Source: Thermodesulfovibrionia bacterium
Lineage (GTDB): Bacteria; Nitrospirota; Thermodesulfovibrionia; UBA6902
Reading direction: 5' to 3'
Assembly: GCA_945786855.1 (NCBI GenBank)
Contig: CALZGI010000309.1
Span: 1-56,041 of the forward strand
Length of the DNA stretch: 56,041 nt
Each line of letters begins with the position of its first letter. The first letter of the stretch is position 1. The position numbers and the translations under genes are program-made. Shown piece after piece: positions 17,429 to 25,842 of this stretch. Under the pieces are notes generated by a model. The model saw nothing but the letters and a program-made list of their open reading frames with translations, searched no databases and was not told where the DNA came from.

Positions 17429-18538
17429 TTAGTTTAATTGAGGCAACTTGATGGTGAATAAAGTCCCTTCGCCGGATGTACTCTTCACCTCTATCGTCCC
17501 ACCCTGTTCTGCTATGATGCCATGAGCGATTGAAAGCCCGAGACCTGTACCCTTGTTCACCGGTTTTGTCGTGAAGAAGGGGTCAAATATTTTTGGGAGC
17601 ACGTCAGGCGGGATTCCCCTGCCGTTATCCGCCACCTCTATGAATGTGGTCTTCGATTCTGCATCAAAATATGATTTAAACTCAATGCGCCCCTTCCCTC
17701 CAGCTTCTGAAATGGCATGTTCGGCATTTATGATAAGGTTCAGTATCACCTGCTGTATCTGCTGGTGGTCGACAGAGAGGGAAGGCACGTCGCCATAATT
17801 TCTGATTAATTCAATATTCGTAGATTTCAGCCAGTACTCGTGGAGTTCAATAGTTTTGTCGATAATGTCATTTATTTTTACTACACTCTTCTGGGCAGGT
17901 GTCTGTCTCGAAAATGTAAGCATATTCTCAACAATTCGCTTGCACCTTATTGCAGAATCATAGACATTCCTGAGGTACTTTTCGTTCTTATCATTTTGAT
18001 TTTTCATGAGAAGCATTTCTGTGTAACCGATAATTCCCGTAAGGGGGTTATTGATCTCATGGGCTACCCCTGACGTCAGTGTTCCAAGAGATGACAGCTT
18101 GTCAAGATGATAAACCTGGTCTTTCAGCCGCCTGGTTTCCGTAATGTCTCTCATAATATATACTGCGGCTTCATGGTCATCATAATTTATCGGATAACAA
18201 CTGATCAGGTAGTCCGTATTATTCAGGGTCCTCTCCACAGAACGGGACGAGAAACCCTCCTTTGCATCAGGCAGCAGGCACCACTCGTGGGGCTCGCTCA
18301 ATTCAAAAAGCTCGTAGTAGGGTTTCATGATGATGTCTGCCGGCTCCCTGTCGAAGAGATTGGCAAATGCCTTGTTCGTGCGTAATATTTTATAATTCTG
18401 GTCAATCACGAACAGGTAATCCGTTATGGCATCAATGATGTTCTGCCACCACTTCTGACTCGTGTGTATCTGCCTGAATAAGGGTGACTGCTGCCCCAGT
18501 TCATGCTCTTCCTCTTTCATGTCTGTTTCTTTTCTCAT
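17429..18538 (-). CDS. PAS-domain sensor histidine kinase
   Basis: A 369-residue soluble kinase. A PAS domain (about 35-145; [21 protein letters not shown]) is followed by a HisKA domain with phospho-acceptor H160 ([20 protein letters not shown]) and a C-terminal ATPase domain with N box, [22 protein letters not shown], and GTGLGLSI. No membrane helix, so the signal is cytoplasmic. The start overlaps the stop of the second motB by four bases (ATGA). The response regulator four genes upstream in the same operon (20782-21417) has no output domain of its own and is a natural partner, which is an inference. Similar PAS-HisKA kinases act as FlrB-like flagellar regulators. Confidence 0.92.
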   Translation of the reverse strand: MRKETDMKEEEHELGQQSPLFRQIHTSQKWWQNIIDAITDYLFVIDQNYKILRTNKAFANLFDREPADIIMKPYYELFELSEPHEWCLLPDAKEGFSSRSVERTLNNTDYLISCYPINYDDHEAAVYIMRDITETRRLKDQVYHLDKLSSLGTLTSGVAHEINNPLTGIIGYTEMLLMKNQNDKNEKYLRNVYDSAIRCKRIVENMLTFSRQTPAQKSVVKINDIIDKTIELHEYWLKSTNIELIRNYGDVPSLSVDHQQIQQVILNLIINAEHAISEAGGKGRIEFKSYFDAESKTTFIEVADNGRGIPPDVLPKIFDPFFTTKPVNKGTGLGLSIAHGIIAEQGGTIEVKSTSGEGTLFTIKLPQLN

Positions 18539-19245
18539 CTGGGTTCTTTTATGCTTTCAGCTTCACTGAGAATGACTATGTTGACCCTCCTGTTTTTCGC
18601 CCTTCCCGACGGAGTATCGTTTGACGCGACCGGTTTGTACTCTGAATAGCCTATTGTTGATAACTTGCCCGGTGGAATATTATGGTTCTCGACAAAATAT
18701 TTTGCAACACTGATCGCTCTTGCGGCAGACAGTTCCCAGTTTGAAGGAAATTTTTCATTATGTATTGGAACATTGTCCGTGTGACCCTCTATTCTGATCA
18801 TATTGGGATACTTATGAAGAATGGATGCTATTTCGTCCATTATATCCCTGGAATCATCTTTCAGTCCGGCATTTCCCGAAGGGAAAAAATATTTATCCGC
18901 AACGGACATGACGACACCCCGGGTATCCCTTGTGACATCAATAGAACCCTTCGATTCCTTTATAAATGTTCCGAGAATGTCTTTTACGTCAGATTCTACC
19001 TCGACATTGGCAGGAACAAATATCTGAACTCCTTCAATAACTGAGAGCGCATTTCCACGCGCCCCTTCCACATGAAAGGCAGACCTCATGGAATCGACAA
19101 ACTTTCCAAGTTTGTCAGAATCGATATTACTTATCGCATACATTGCAGTAAAAAAACAGAACAGAAGTGTAACAAAGTCTGCGTAGGAAACCATCCAGCG
19201 TTCAACATTCTCATGTTCTTCCTCTTTCTTTCGCCTTCTTCTCAT
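18535..19245 (-). CDS. motB: flagellar motor protein MotB (second copy)
   Basis: About 236 residues, shorter than the first MotB. The N-terminus RRRRKKEEEHENVERWMVSYADFVTLLFCFF has the ion-channel aspartate (D23 in YADF) at the start of the single membrane helix. The OmpA-like domain follows (about 120-225; IEGHTDNVPIH, NWELSAARA, IGYSEYKPV, NRRVNIVI). The frame is open to a GTG at 19287, but homologues start at the basic segment, so the ATG at 19245 is preferred; neither has a clear ribosome binding site. It pairs with the MotA gene upstream as a second stator set. Ion specificity cannot be decided here. Confidence 0.92.
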   Translation of the reverse strand: MRRRRKKEEEHENVERWMVSYADFVTLLFCFFTAMYAISNIDSDKLGKFVDSMRSAFHVEGARGNALSVIEGVQIFVPANVEVESDVKDILGTFIKESKGSIDVTRDTRGVVMSVADKYFFPSGNAGLKDDSRDIMDEIASILHKYPNMIRIEGHTDNVPIHNEKFPSNWELSAARAISVAKYFVENHNIPPGKLSTIGYSEYKPVASNDTPSGRAKNRRVNIVILSEAESIKEPR

Positions 19246-19361
19246 TATTCTGTCAGTACGGGAAGCAGGGGAGCAGTTCTCTCTCACCCGGTTTCACGAT
19301 TTCATGCATTACATCAAAACAGCAGAGACAATGTTTTTCAACGGACATCATATTATTCATT

Positions 19362-20123
19362 TCATGCCCGATGGTCATTGGACAGAAAGGAACTCAGTTG
19401 TTCCTTGAGGTAATAAGGACTTTTTCCAGCCTGTATCCCGATCACTCCTTCGATGATCATCTCCCGAAGCATGATTTCCTGTTTCATGTTATTGATCATT
19501 TTTTTTGCAATCGGGAGAAATATTAAATTTGCGGAAGCCACCCCGTACACAGTGGCAACAAACGCAACTGCTATCCCTGAACCGAGTTTGGTCGGATCGC
19601 TCAGGTTTTCCATAACGTGAATAAGGCCGAGAACGGCACCGATTATCCCTACTGTCGGGGCATACCCGCCGGCGGCTTCAAAAACCCTTGCTGCCCTCCC
19701 CCTGTCCTGCTCGAAGGTCCTGTTGTCCTGTTCAAGTGAGTTGTACAGCATGTTCTGGTCTATACCGTCTATCATAAGTCTGAGGGCACGCTTGAAAAAG
19801 CTGTACCTGATATTGTCAATGTCGCCGTCCAGAGATATTATTCCCTTTTGCCTTGCCTTATTCGCATAGGCAACCATTTCCTGGATTATAAGGCGGTCCT
19901 CGGGTAAATGTTTCTCGCCCATAAATACATTTTTCAGCATCCGGACTGAAAGTACTATATCCTTCAAGGAAAAGCTAAGGAATGTTGCACCAATCGTACC
20001 TCCAAAAACAATTAAAGCAGCGGAACCCTGCATAATGGAACCGATACTTCCTCCCTCGAGGGTGTTTCCTCCAATAACTGCGGCAATACCGAGAAAGAGG
20101 CCGATGACACTCGCTTTATTCAT
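19362..20123 (-). CDS. motA: flagellar motor protein MotA/PomA type (second copy)
   Basis: A 253-residue stator subunit of the shorter MotA/PomA class. Four hydrophobic segments are visible, the first beginning NKASVIGLFLGIAAVIGG and the last pair with GGYAPTVGIIGAVLGLIHVMENL and GSGIAVAFVATVYGVASANLIFLP, typical of PomA-like proteins. It overlaps the PilZ gene by 8 bases and is followed by the second motB. Its divergence from the first MotA (282 residues, other strand) indicates two stator types rather than a recent duplication. Confidence 0.93.
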   Translation of the reverse strand: MNKASVIGLFLGIAAVIGGNTLEGGSIGSIMQGSAALIVFGGTIGATFLSFSLKDIVLSVRMLKNVFMGEKHLPEDRLIIQEMVAYANKARQKGIISLDGDIDNIRYSFFKRALRLMIDGIDQNMLYNSLEQDNRTFEQDRGRAARVFEAAGGYAPTVGIIGAVLGLIHVMENLSDPTKLGSGIAVAFVATVYGVASANLIFLPIAKKMINNMKQEIMLREMIIEGVIGIQAGKSPYYLKEQLSSFLSNDHRA

Positions 20124-20721
20124 TCGATCCCGCTTCTTTCCGCTTTCTGATTGTTTCCCTTTGATGAGACATGGTGTACTTCACAATCTCATTTCTCACG
20201 GAATCCTCCATGTTAATGTATTCAATGGCAACATCATATTGATTATCCGGCAGATCAATTACCCTCTTTACTTCGCCGTATGCAAAAACAGCCACAGGCG
20301 GATAGGTAGGCAGGAGGAGTTTGATCTCCATAATATCGCCCTCTTTGACGGGGTGGTCCACAGTAAATCGGATTCCTGAAGCGCTGATATTGACAAATTT
20401 CTTTTCGGGCTCCAGCAGCCCTTCTTTTTCGAGCATTATATGATTAATGATAAAGTCGAGTTTGGTTTTTATTTCCGTCATCATTCTGTAGAGTCTTGAA
20501 TTGTCCTGAGGTTCCGAAACAATCTCATCAGGAACCGGCTCCGATATACCTGTAACATCCATAAGAGAAAATGCCTTTGAGCTCATAGCTGTTTCAGCAA
20601 AACCCTGAAAGCTTTTCTCGTCAATTTGCACAGGGCTTGCTACTACAGAAATAATATCGTCTACCCTGAAGAAGTTTCTCTTCTCCTGCTCTGCCCTCTT
20701 TTCCTTTTTTTCATCAGACAT
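20116..20721 (-). CDS. PilZ-domain cyclic di-GMP receptor
   Basis: A 201-residue protein whose C-terminal part is a PilZ domain. The NxSxxG motif is present as NISASGIRF, followed by GDIMEIKLLLP and a beta-barrel pattern ending VAIEYINMED. An RxxxR element (RNFFR) occurs near residue 15 and could be the arginine pair that binds cyclic di-GMP, although it is far from the barrel (about 95 residues). The N-terminal 100 residues are helical. YcgR-like proteins of this type act as a brake on the motor, which fits the overlap with the second motA. The HD-GYP protein at 3251 is the only obvious c-di-GMP-degrading enzyme in the window. Confidence 0.85.
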   Translation of the reverse strand: MSDEKKEKRAEQEKRNFFRVDDIISVVASPVQIDEKSFQGFAETAMSSKAFSLMDVTGISEPVPDEIVSEPQDNSRLYRMMTEIKTKLDFIINHIMLEKEGLLEPEKKFVNISASGIRFTVDHPVKEGDIMEIKLLLPTYPPVAVFAYGEVKRVIDLPDNQYDVAIEYINMEDSVRNEIVKYTMSHQRETIRKRKEAGSNE

Positions 20722-20781
20722 TAGTGCCTCCCACGTTGTCTCATTTTCAATCCCATTGCAATCATACCGGTTCTCCCAAAA

Positions 20782-21417
20782 TTACTGCTCATCATTTTTT
20801 AAATCATTTACAAGGTCGCTGTATTTTTTCAAGCTGTTGTCTTCATTATCAGAGAAGGCTCCCCTTTTCAGTGAATCGGCCTCTCTGGTATTCATTGCGT
20901 TGTGTACCTCCTGTTTCTCAGCGCCTTCTGCGTAGTCAGGTGCGTTGCTGTCATCCCCACTTTTTTGCGAGGCCCTGCACGCTTCCAGACACCGGTACGT
21001 CTCTTTCAACTGATGTGAAAGCGTCTCGTTCTCATTGATAAGAGACGCCAGTTTATAGGCATTCCTTACAACCAGCAGCAGCTGCTGCATCACAAAGGGC
21101 TTGACAATATAGTCATATGCGCCCTCTTTCATTGCCTCGAGCGCCGTGTCAAGTGTTCCGTAGGCGGTCAGAAGCACGACTGCAATTCTCGGGTTCATCT
21201 GTACCGATGTTCTGAGCACTTCCATGCCGTCAGCGCCCGGCATTCTCAGATCGGTCAATACCAGTTTTATGTCTTCCATCCTGAGGATCTCAAGCGCAGC
21301 AAGACCGTCATTGGCAACAATAACGGGATAGCCTTCTTCAGAGAGAAAGTTCACAATAACGTCCTGTACTATCTGGTCATCTTCTGCAATAAGAACTTTG
21401 AATTCACTCTTATCCAC
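20782..21417 (-). CDS. response regulator receiver protein without output domain
   Basis: A 211-residue protein. Residues 1-125 form an NtrC-like receiver with acidic pocket D13/D14, phospho-acceptor D56 (LTDLRMPGADG), T84 and K106 (YDYIVKPF). The remaining 85 residues are polar, helical (coiled coil around LINENETLSHQLKETYRCLEAC) and end without an AAA+ or DNA-binding domain, so it cannot activate sigma-54 on its own. It probably relays phosphate or binds a motor/switch partner. It is in the same operon as the PilZ protein, second stators and PAS kinase. Its upstream gap (21418-21508) has an imperfect hairpin around 21440-21478. Confidence 0.88.
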   Translation of the reverse strand: MDKSEFKVLIAEDDQIVQDVIVNFLSEEGYPVIVANDGLAALEILRMEDIKLVLTDLRMPGADGMEVLRTSVQMNPRIAVVLLTAYGTLDTALEAMKEGAYDYIVKPFVMQQLLLVVRNAYKLASLINENETLSHQLKETYRCLEACRASQKSGDDSNAPDYAEGAEKQEVHNAMNTREADSLKRGAFSDNEDNSLKKYSDLVNDLKNDEQ

Positions 21418-21508
21418 TCTATTTTATTTCTCCTTTCTCTCCCTCCCAGAACCGATGAAGAGGCGTCTGGAGTGAGGGGAATTGACCTGTTCCTTATTTA
21501 TCTTCACA

Positions 21509-21943
21509 TTAATCTCTGTACTCATGTACTTTCTCACCAAGGGCCCCAAGCCACTCATCCTCTTTTTGCAGTAAAGGTGAGAGTTCATACTCTATGAGGT
21601 CAGACAACATGACCCAGTCCTTTGACGCCATGGCAGTATGCATCTCCTGAAACAGGTCCAAACCCGAATTATCGGCCGAAATAGGGTCCGGCGGCAGGCC
21701 AAATCCATTATAGTAATCAACTCCTTCTCTGAGCTGATCCACAAATTCTACAAAACACGCGAGGTCCTGAATATTTTGCGTCAGATTCGTAAACACCTTT
21801 TCGCTTTCTTCAAGCCTCAGGTGCTGGATATTGCCGGTAAATGTTTCTGCAAGTTTTGTTGCTGAATATCGTGCATCGCTGATACTTTCCCGTATAGCGT
21901 TGATAAGTTCCGGCCTTTCAATTACTTTCTTTACTTCATTCAT
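21509..21943 (-). CDS. hypothetical acidic helical protein in motility operon
   Basis: About 144 residues, acidic and predicted helical, no membrane segment or recognised domain. The frame is open to 22018, but the ATG at 21943 is preceded by a very strong GAGGAGGAGG ribosome binding site, so the shorter form is used. The C-terminal half (DWVMLSDLIEYELSPLLQKEDEWL) resembles the helical tails seen in small flagellar accessory proteins, but I do not recognise a family. It lies between the GT9 protein and the receiver protein in one transcriptional unit, so a motility or filament-glycosylation role is only a contextual guess. Confidence 0.65.
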   Translation of the reverse strand: MNEVKKVIERPELINAIRESISDARYSATKLAETFTGNIQHLRLEESEKVFTNLTQNIQDLACFVEFVDQLREGVDYYNGFGLPPDPISADNSGLDLFQEMHTAMASKDWVMLSDLIEYELSPLLQKEDEWLGALGEKVHEYRD

Positions 21944-21978
21944 GTCCTCCTCCTCTTGTTGAATATTACTCTCAATGT

Positions 21979-23721
21979 TTAACACACATTCAGGATCCCT
22001 GCTTGCCCCCCTGCACATTCACCCGCCCCTCCCTCTGATGTAGATTTCATCAGAGCTATGATCCTGTCTGTTAATTGATGCATCATGTCAGCCCGGAGAT
22101 TTAATTCTCGATACATTGCATGGGAAGCTTCAGATACTTCACTTAAATCATTTCCCTCCAATGCCTCCTTTGAGTATTTGAAAATCACGACGAACGGCCT
22201 GAGACATGGATTCGTGTGTCCTGCGAGCTCGATTGCAGCATCTATGGATTCGACTTTTCCCAGAAGCACCTTTAACGCTTCAATGTTTATGTCTTTTTTT
22301 TCACTTTCCCTGAAAATGCGTCCCGTCTGTTCCATGCCCTGACCTGACAAATTTACCAGCTTTTTGAGACTGTCAACATCAGCTTCGATTGAGAGGGCTG
22401 TTTCATGAAAGTCACAGAAGCTATCATAAGCATTCATTTCATCCATAATATTTTCATATATTTCTTCGCCCATCCGCTCCTGCCCATCAGTTTCCATATT
22501 CCAGACATGTCTATAGAGAATGCGATAGAATGTCTTGTTGTCCAACGGACGTCTAACGAGCGGAGCATAATCAAGATATCCATCTTCTTTAATTCGTGAC
22601 CGGTATACCTGCACATTCTCCCAACGGGCAGCGTCTGACCCAGAAGGTTCACTGTCCTGATTCAAAGCAATCCGGGCAACTTCAAGAACAGCAGACGGTT
22701 GAATATGGGATTTGCACACCATATCATTACAGCGAACATCAAATCCGCAGGGTGAACAGGCGAGGTCTGCCTGTATCACATAATGACCTTCTCCGTAAGG
22801 ACCGGTCTCCATGAAATGGACATTTGCAGTTGAAATATCAAGAACTCGCGTACCGACCGATGTAGCAATATGCAGCGGCCCAGTATCGTTGCTGATAAAG
22901 AGGCCGCATCTCCCCAGCAATGCTGCGAGTTCTCCCAGACTCGTTCGCCCGACCAGGTTCAATGGGGTAACGCTTGCAATCTCTTCAAATTGCTCAGAAA
23001 GGGTTCTCTCTCCCTCAGTGCCAAACAATACTATTTTTGCTCCCAGCGTTTCGACGATCATCTCTGCGAGCCGGGCATAGGATGAAACGGGCCACGTCTT
23101 TTCACTGTTGCTTGCGCCAAGATGAAACCCGATAAGCACATCGCCCTTTGAAATCCCCGCATTCGTTAACAGTGCTGAAGCTCTTGCATCGTCCCTTTCC
23201 GATACACTGTATGTCAGCTCTTTTATTTCAGATTTTACCCCCCCTATTTTCAGATACATATCCACCAGATGAAAAGGATTATAGATTCTGTTCGGGATTA
23301 CATTAAAGAAATATCTCATCCACGGATGCTTTATGACCCTGTGGCCTTCCGAGTCAATAGTGAATCCCCTTACTTCTGCGGCATTCAGGAAAGACGTTAA
23401 CAGTGCGCTGATCGGCGAATGAGTAATATTGATTGCAAGGTCATATTCCCTGCCTCCGAGCAGGCTTATGAAATCTTCCAGATATTTATAGTTCTCAACA
23501 AGAGAATGTTTTTTTTCTGTGAGCCTGTTTCGATAGTCATTCATATCAAAGTCAATAAGTTCATCTATATAGGGGATTCCGTTACATATTTCGAAAAATG
23601 CCGTGTTCACCAGCAGCGTAATTCTGGATCCAGGATAGTGCTCCTTCAGCCCGGCCATTAAAGGGGTCGTCTGCAGGAGGTCGCCCATACGCGTCAGGTT
23701 TATAATCAGTATTTCTTGCAT
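21979..23721 (-). CDS. GT9 heptosyltransferase-like protein with helical C-terminal extension
   Basis: A 580-residue protein. Residues 1-345 are a glycosyltransferase family 9 (ADP-heptose:LPS heptosyltransferase) domain: N-terminal INLTRMGDLLQTTPLM, central GFHLGASNSEKTWP, and the donor-binding FISNDTGPLHIATSVG. GT9 normally ends there; here about 230 more residues follow, helical and acidic, with no recognised family. GT9 enzymes transfer heptose or related sugars from nucleotide donors. The location between the MAF-CgeB protein and motility regulators suggests filament glycosylation rather than LPS, but this is inference. It starts 6 bases after the upstream gene's stop. Confidence 0.85.
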   Translation of the reverse strand: MQEILIINLTRMGDLLQTTPLMAGLKEHYPGSRITLLVNTAFFEICNGIPYIDELIDFDMNDYRNRLTEKKHSLVENYKYLEDFISLLGGREYDLAINITHSPISALLTSFLNAAEVRGFTIDSEGHRVIKHPWMRYFFNVIPNRIYNPFHLVDMYLKIGGVKSEIKELTYSVSERDDARASALLTNAGISKGDVLIGFHLGASNSEKTWPVSSYARLAEMIVETLGAKIVLFGTEGERTLSEQFEEIASVTPLNLVGRTSLGELAALLGRCGLFISNDTGPLHIATSVGTRVLDISTANVHFMETGPYGEGHYVIQADLACSPCGFDVRCNDMVCKSHIQPSAVLEVARIALNQDSEPSGSDAARWENVQVYRSRIKEDGYLDYAPLVRRPLDNKTFYRILYRHVWNMETDGQERMGEEIYENIMDEMNAYDSFCDFHETALSIEADVDSLKKLVNLSGQGMEQTGRIFRESEKKDINIEALKVLLGKVESIDAAIELAGHTNPCLRPFVVIFKYSKEALEGNDLSEVSEASHAMYRELNLRADMMHQLTDRIIALMKSTSEGGAGECAGGQAGILNVC

Positions 23722-23727
23722 ATATTA

Positions 23728-25491
23728 TTACCGAACAAACTCATTCATCATGAGAAAGAGGGTTTCCATTCTGTTTAAGTCGCCTTCTCCTGTCGTGATA
23801 TTCTCAACAATCCCGGAGAGGGACACCCTCTTCCTTTCTGAAAACCGGGACAAATATTTCGAAAGTTCTGCATCATCTTCCGCCTCATCAAGAAGGGACT
23901 GCACGTTCTCACCTTCATTAGACCAGAGGGTTGGCTCAAGAGTTCTTTCTGCGACAATCTTTAACATCTCCTTCATCCTTTGTTCATAGGTATGATCCTG
24001 CAGAATTCTCTTTCTGGCATTTCGGGTTATCCTTTCTCTTTCCCCGGAGCGGGCAAGATAATAAGCCGCCTTGTTTCTTAGGTCGTTCAAATCGTCATAG
24101 AGAATAATCTCTTCGCCTTCTTCAAAGAGATCATCCATCTCTGATCGCCGGTCTGCGAGCTGAAATCCGCCGCAGCTTGCTATCTCGAATGTCCGCGGAT
24201 TCACAAAATCCCCGAATGGATGTATTCCCCTGTGATAGGTTGATGAATGAAGATTGATATTAATCTTCGTTGCATTGAATATTTTCACTATTTCGTCCGT
24301 CTCCATTCGCTGCCCTGATCTTTGAATGCATGGCGCCAGCGCAGAATTCATGTCCCAGTCTGAGCCCCATATCCTGAAATCGAAATCGAGCAATCCTTTC
24401 AGGAAATGTCTCCTGTTATAGTATCCGGCACCCACGAAAGAGAGGTCGCTCCCGTAACTCTGCCGTTCACTTTCAGCCAGCTCCAGGGGCCGGTGAATTT
24501 CCGGACTGGCAGCCATGGGAAGGTATGAGTAATTCCTGATGCCTTCCTTTTCGAGTTCTGCAAAGAAAGGTTCCCTCTGGATTGTAAAAAAGAAATCATA
24601 GTGAGGTGCAATCTTTTTCCAGTAATCCATGAGTCTGAAATCTTCGACAAACCAGTATGCTGATCTGGTTTTTTTCTGCTGCAGACGTTTGAGACATTCC
24701 GGAGACAAGGGAGACTGCGCAAGGGACAATACGATGTCCGGCCTGAACTCCTCACACCGCGCCATGATTATCTCCGATATAAAGGTGGTAAGAATCTCTG
24801 ACAGTTTGTTGTACTTCTCACTGTCTCCCGATATGTCCCTTGCCAGAAAAAGATCATCGGAAAATCGGCTGTTGTCTATAAATTCCACGGTATGGCCCAT
24901 CTTGATAAGTGCCCGTGAGCAATAACCGGCAATCTGAAGAGAACCTCCATATATCGGTCCTACCACAACGATCCTCAGGCCCCTGCTTATTGACTGAAGA
25001 GATCTCAATTTATCCTGAATATTTTCGAAATATGCCATGTTCAGGTTTACTGAGGGTTTGTACGGCAAAATGGCGAATGAGTCCTTTACAGAAGCCACCT
25101 CATTTTTTGTTACAATTTTGACCCGGTAAATGAGAGATGTCAGATCCACACATTCCATTGCTTTTTTTATGATATCCAGCCTCGGTTCATAAACAATTAT
25201 GCTCCTGTCCGAAGCTTTGCTGAGTTCCAGCAGGTGATACCCCAGACCGAAGCCGAGGACATGTATCTCTCCCGCATTTCCAAGCTCTTTTGCATGGTGT
25301 TCGACCCATGTTATTGCCTCTTTCACAGGGTCATAAAGACTGTGAAGACTGATATTGCTGACCCGGAGCGAGGGAATACCTTTTTTTGATTTGACAAGCT
25401 CAATATCCGAGCCGCATTGTGTGCTTAAGACAGCTTGAGCCAGGTGTCTATCGTACTTTTTGAGTACTGCCATGTTTTTTTTAAATGTCAT
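23728..25491 (-). CDS. MAF-type N-terminal module fused to CgeB-like glycosyltransferase
   Basis: About 587 residues. The first 150 residues (SLHSLYDPVKEA ... VLGFGLGYHLLEL) match the N-terminal module of motility-associated factor (MAF) flagellar glycosyltransferases and are clearly related to the same module inside the 1205-residue neighbour. From about residue 175 onward there is a CgeB/DUF3880-type GT-B domain: VVVGPIYGGSLQIAGY, DIVLSLAQSPL, SAYWFVEDFR, FVGAGYYNRRHF, and the C-terminal NPRTFEIASCGGFQLADRRSEMDDLFEEGEE. The start is taken as the ATG at 25491 (an upstream TTG is possible). A sigma-54 promoter sits 56 bases upstream, making this the first gene of the operon that runs down to the histidine kinase. 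Confidence 0.85.
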   Translation of the reverse strand: MTFKKNMAVLKKYDRHLAQAVLSTQCGSDIELVKSKKGIPSLRVSNISLHSLYDPVKEAITWVEHHAKELGNAGEIHVLGFGLGYHLLELSKASDRSIIVYEPRLDIIKKAMECVDLTSLIYRVKIVTKNEVASVKDSFAILPYKPSVNLNMAYFENIQDKLRSLQSISRGLRIVVVGPIYGGSLQIAGYCSRALIKMGHTVEFIDNSRFSDDLFLARDISGDSEKYNKLSEILTTFISEIIMARCEEFRPDIVLSLAQSPLSPECLKRLQQKKTRSAYWFVEDFRLMDYWKKIAPHYDFFFTIQREPFFAELEKEGIRNYSYLPMAASPEIHRPLELAESERQSYGSDLSFVGAGYYNRRHFLKGLLDFDFRIWGSDWDMNSALAPCIQRSGQRMETDEIVKIFNATKININLHSSTYHRGIHPFGDFVNPRTFEIASCGGFQLADRRSEMDDLFEEGEEIILYDDLNDLRNKAAYYLARSGERERITRNARKRILQDHTYEQRMKEMLKIVAERTLEPTLWSNEGENVQSLLDEAEDDAELSKYLSRFSERKRVSLSGIVENITTGEGDLNRMETLFLMMNEFVR

Positions 25492-25546
25492 TGTATCTTT
25501 CAAGGAAACAGCAATCCCGTCATAAAATTATCCACGCATGGTATAA

Positions 25547-25562
25547 AGCAATTATCTTGCCA
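25547..25562 (-). promoter_or_regulatory. sigma-54 (RpoN) promoter, glycosyltransferase/stator operon
   Basis: On the minus strand the site reads TGGCAAGATAATTGCT, with the GG (-24) and GC (-12) doublets at the exact ten-base separation required for RpoN. The expected start is near 25535, leaving a leader of about 45 bases before the ATG at 25491. Three more such sites occur in this island, which supports the call. Confidence 0.8.
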
Positions 25563-25749
25563 AAATCTAATAGGATTGCAAAGGGAGAGAGTTTACTTGG
25601 GGTCTTATACTGTAACTGTCTGTATTTATGTAAATTAAAGAGATATTTGCATATATCGTCAATACAGTCTCTATTGACCATGAAAGAGCGAATTTCATTG
25701 CTTCGTCAATATGTTGACATGAAAGCAGGATGTTTTTTTTAATAATCCC

Positions 25750-25832
25750 GGCAAGAGGCTATGGGCACTGGGCAGGAGGATAAGAATGATCTTGAACTTA
25801 CCCCTTGCCCCTAGCCCCTGACCTCTCGCCTC
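25750..25832. repeat. imperfect G/C-tract inverted repeat
   Basis: Two 30-base arms (25750-25779, G-rich; 25801-25832, C-rich) of repeated GGGCA/TGCCCC-like blocks align as an imperfect inverted repeat around a 21-base loop, and a T-run follows on the plus strand (25834-25840). They could form a long hairpin after the 1205-residue glycosyltransferase gene. The rest of the 340-base gap (25504-25842) contains the sigma-54 promoter and no believable gene. Confidence 0.55.
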
Positions 25833-25842
25833 TATTTTTTCC

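Noticed and set aside
20730-20780. Possible sigma-54 site before the PilZ gene (GG...GC on the minus strand)
   Set aside because: The GG-GC distance is three bases too short for RpoN.
25485-25742. Plus-strand frame of 85 codons in the gap before the CgeB gene
   Set aside because: Covers the sigma-54 promoter and a T-run; the translation is not protein-like.
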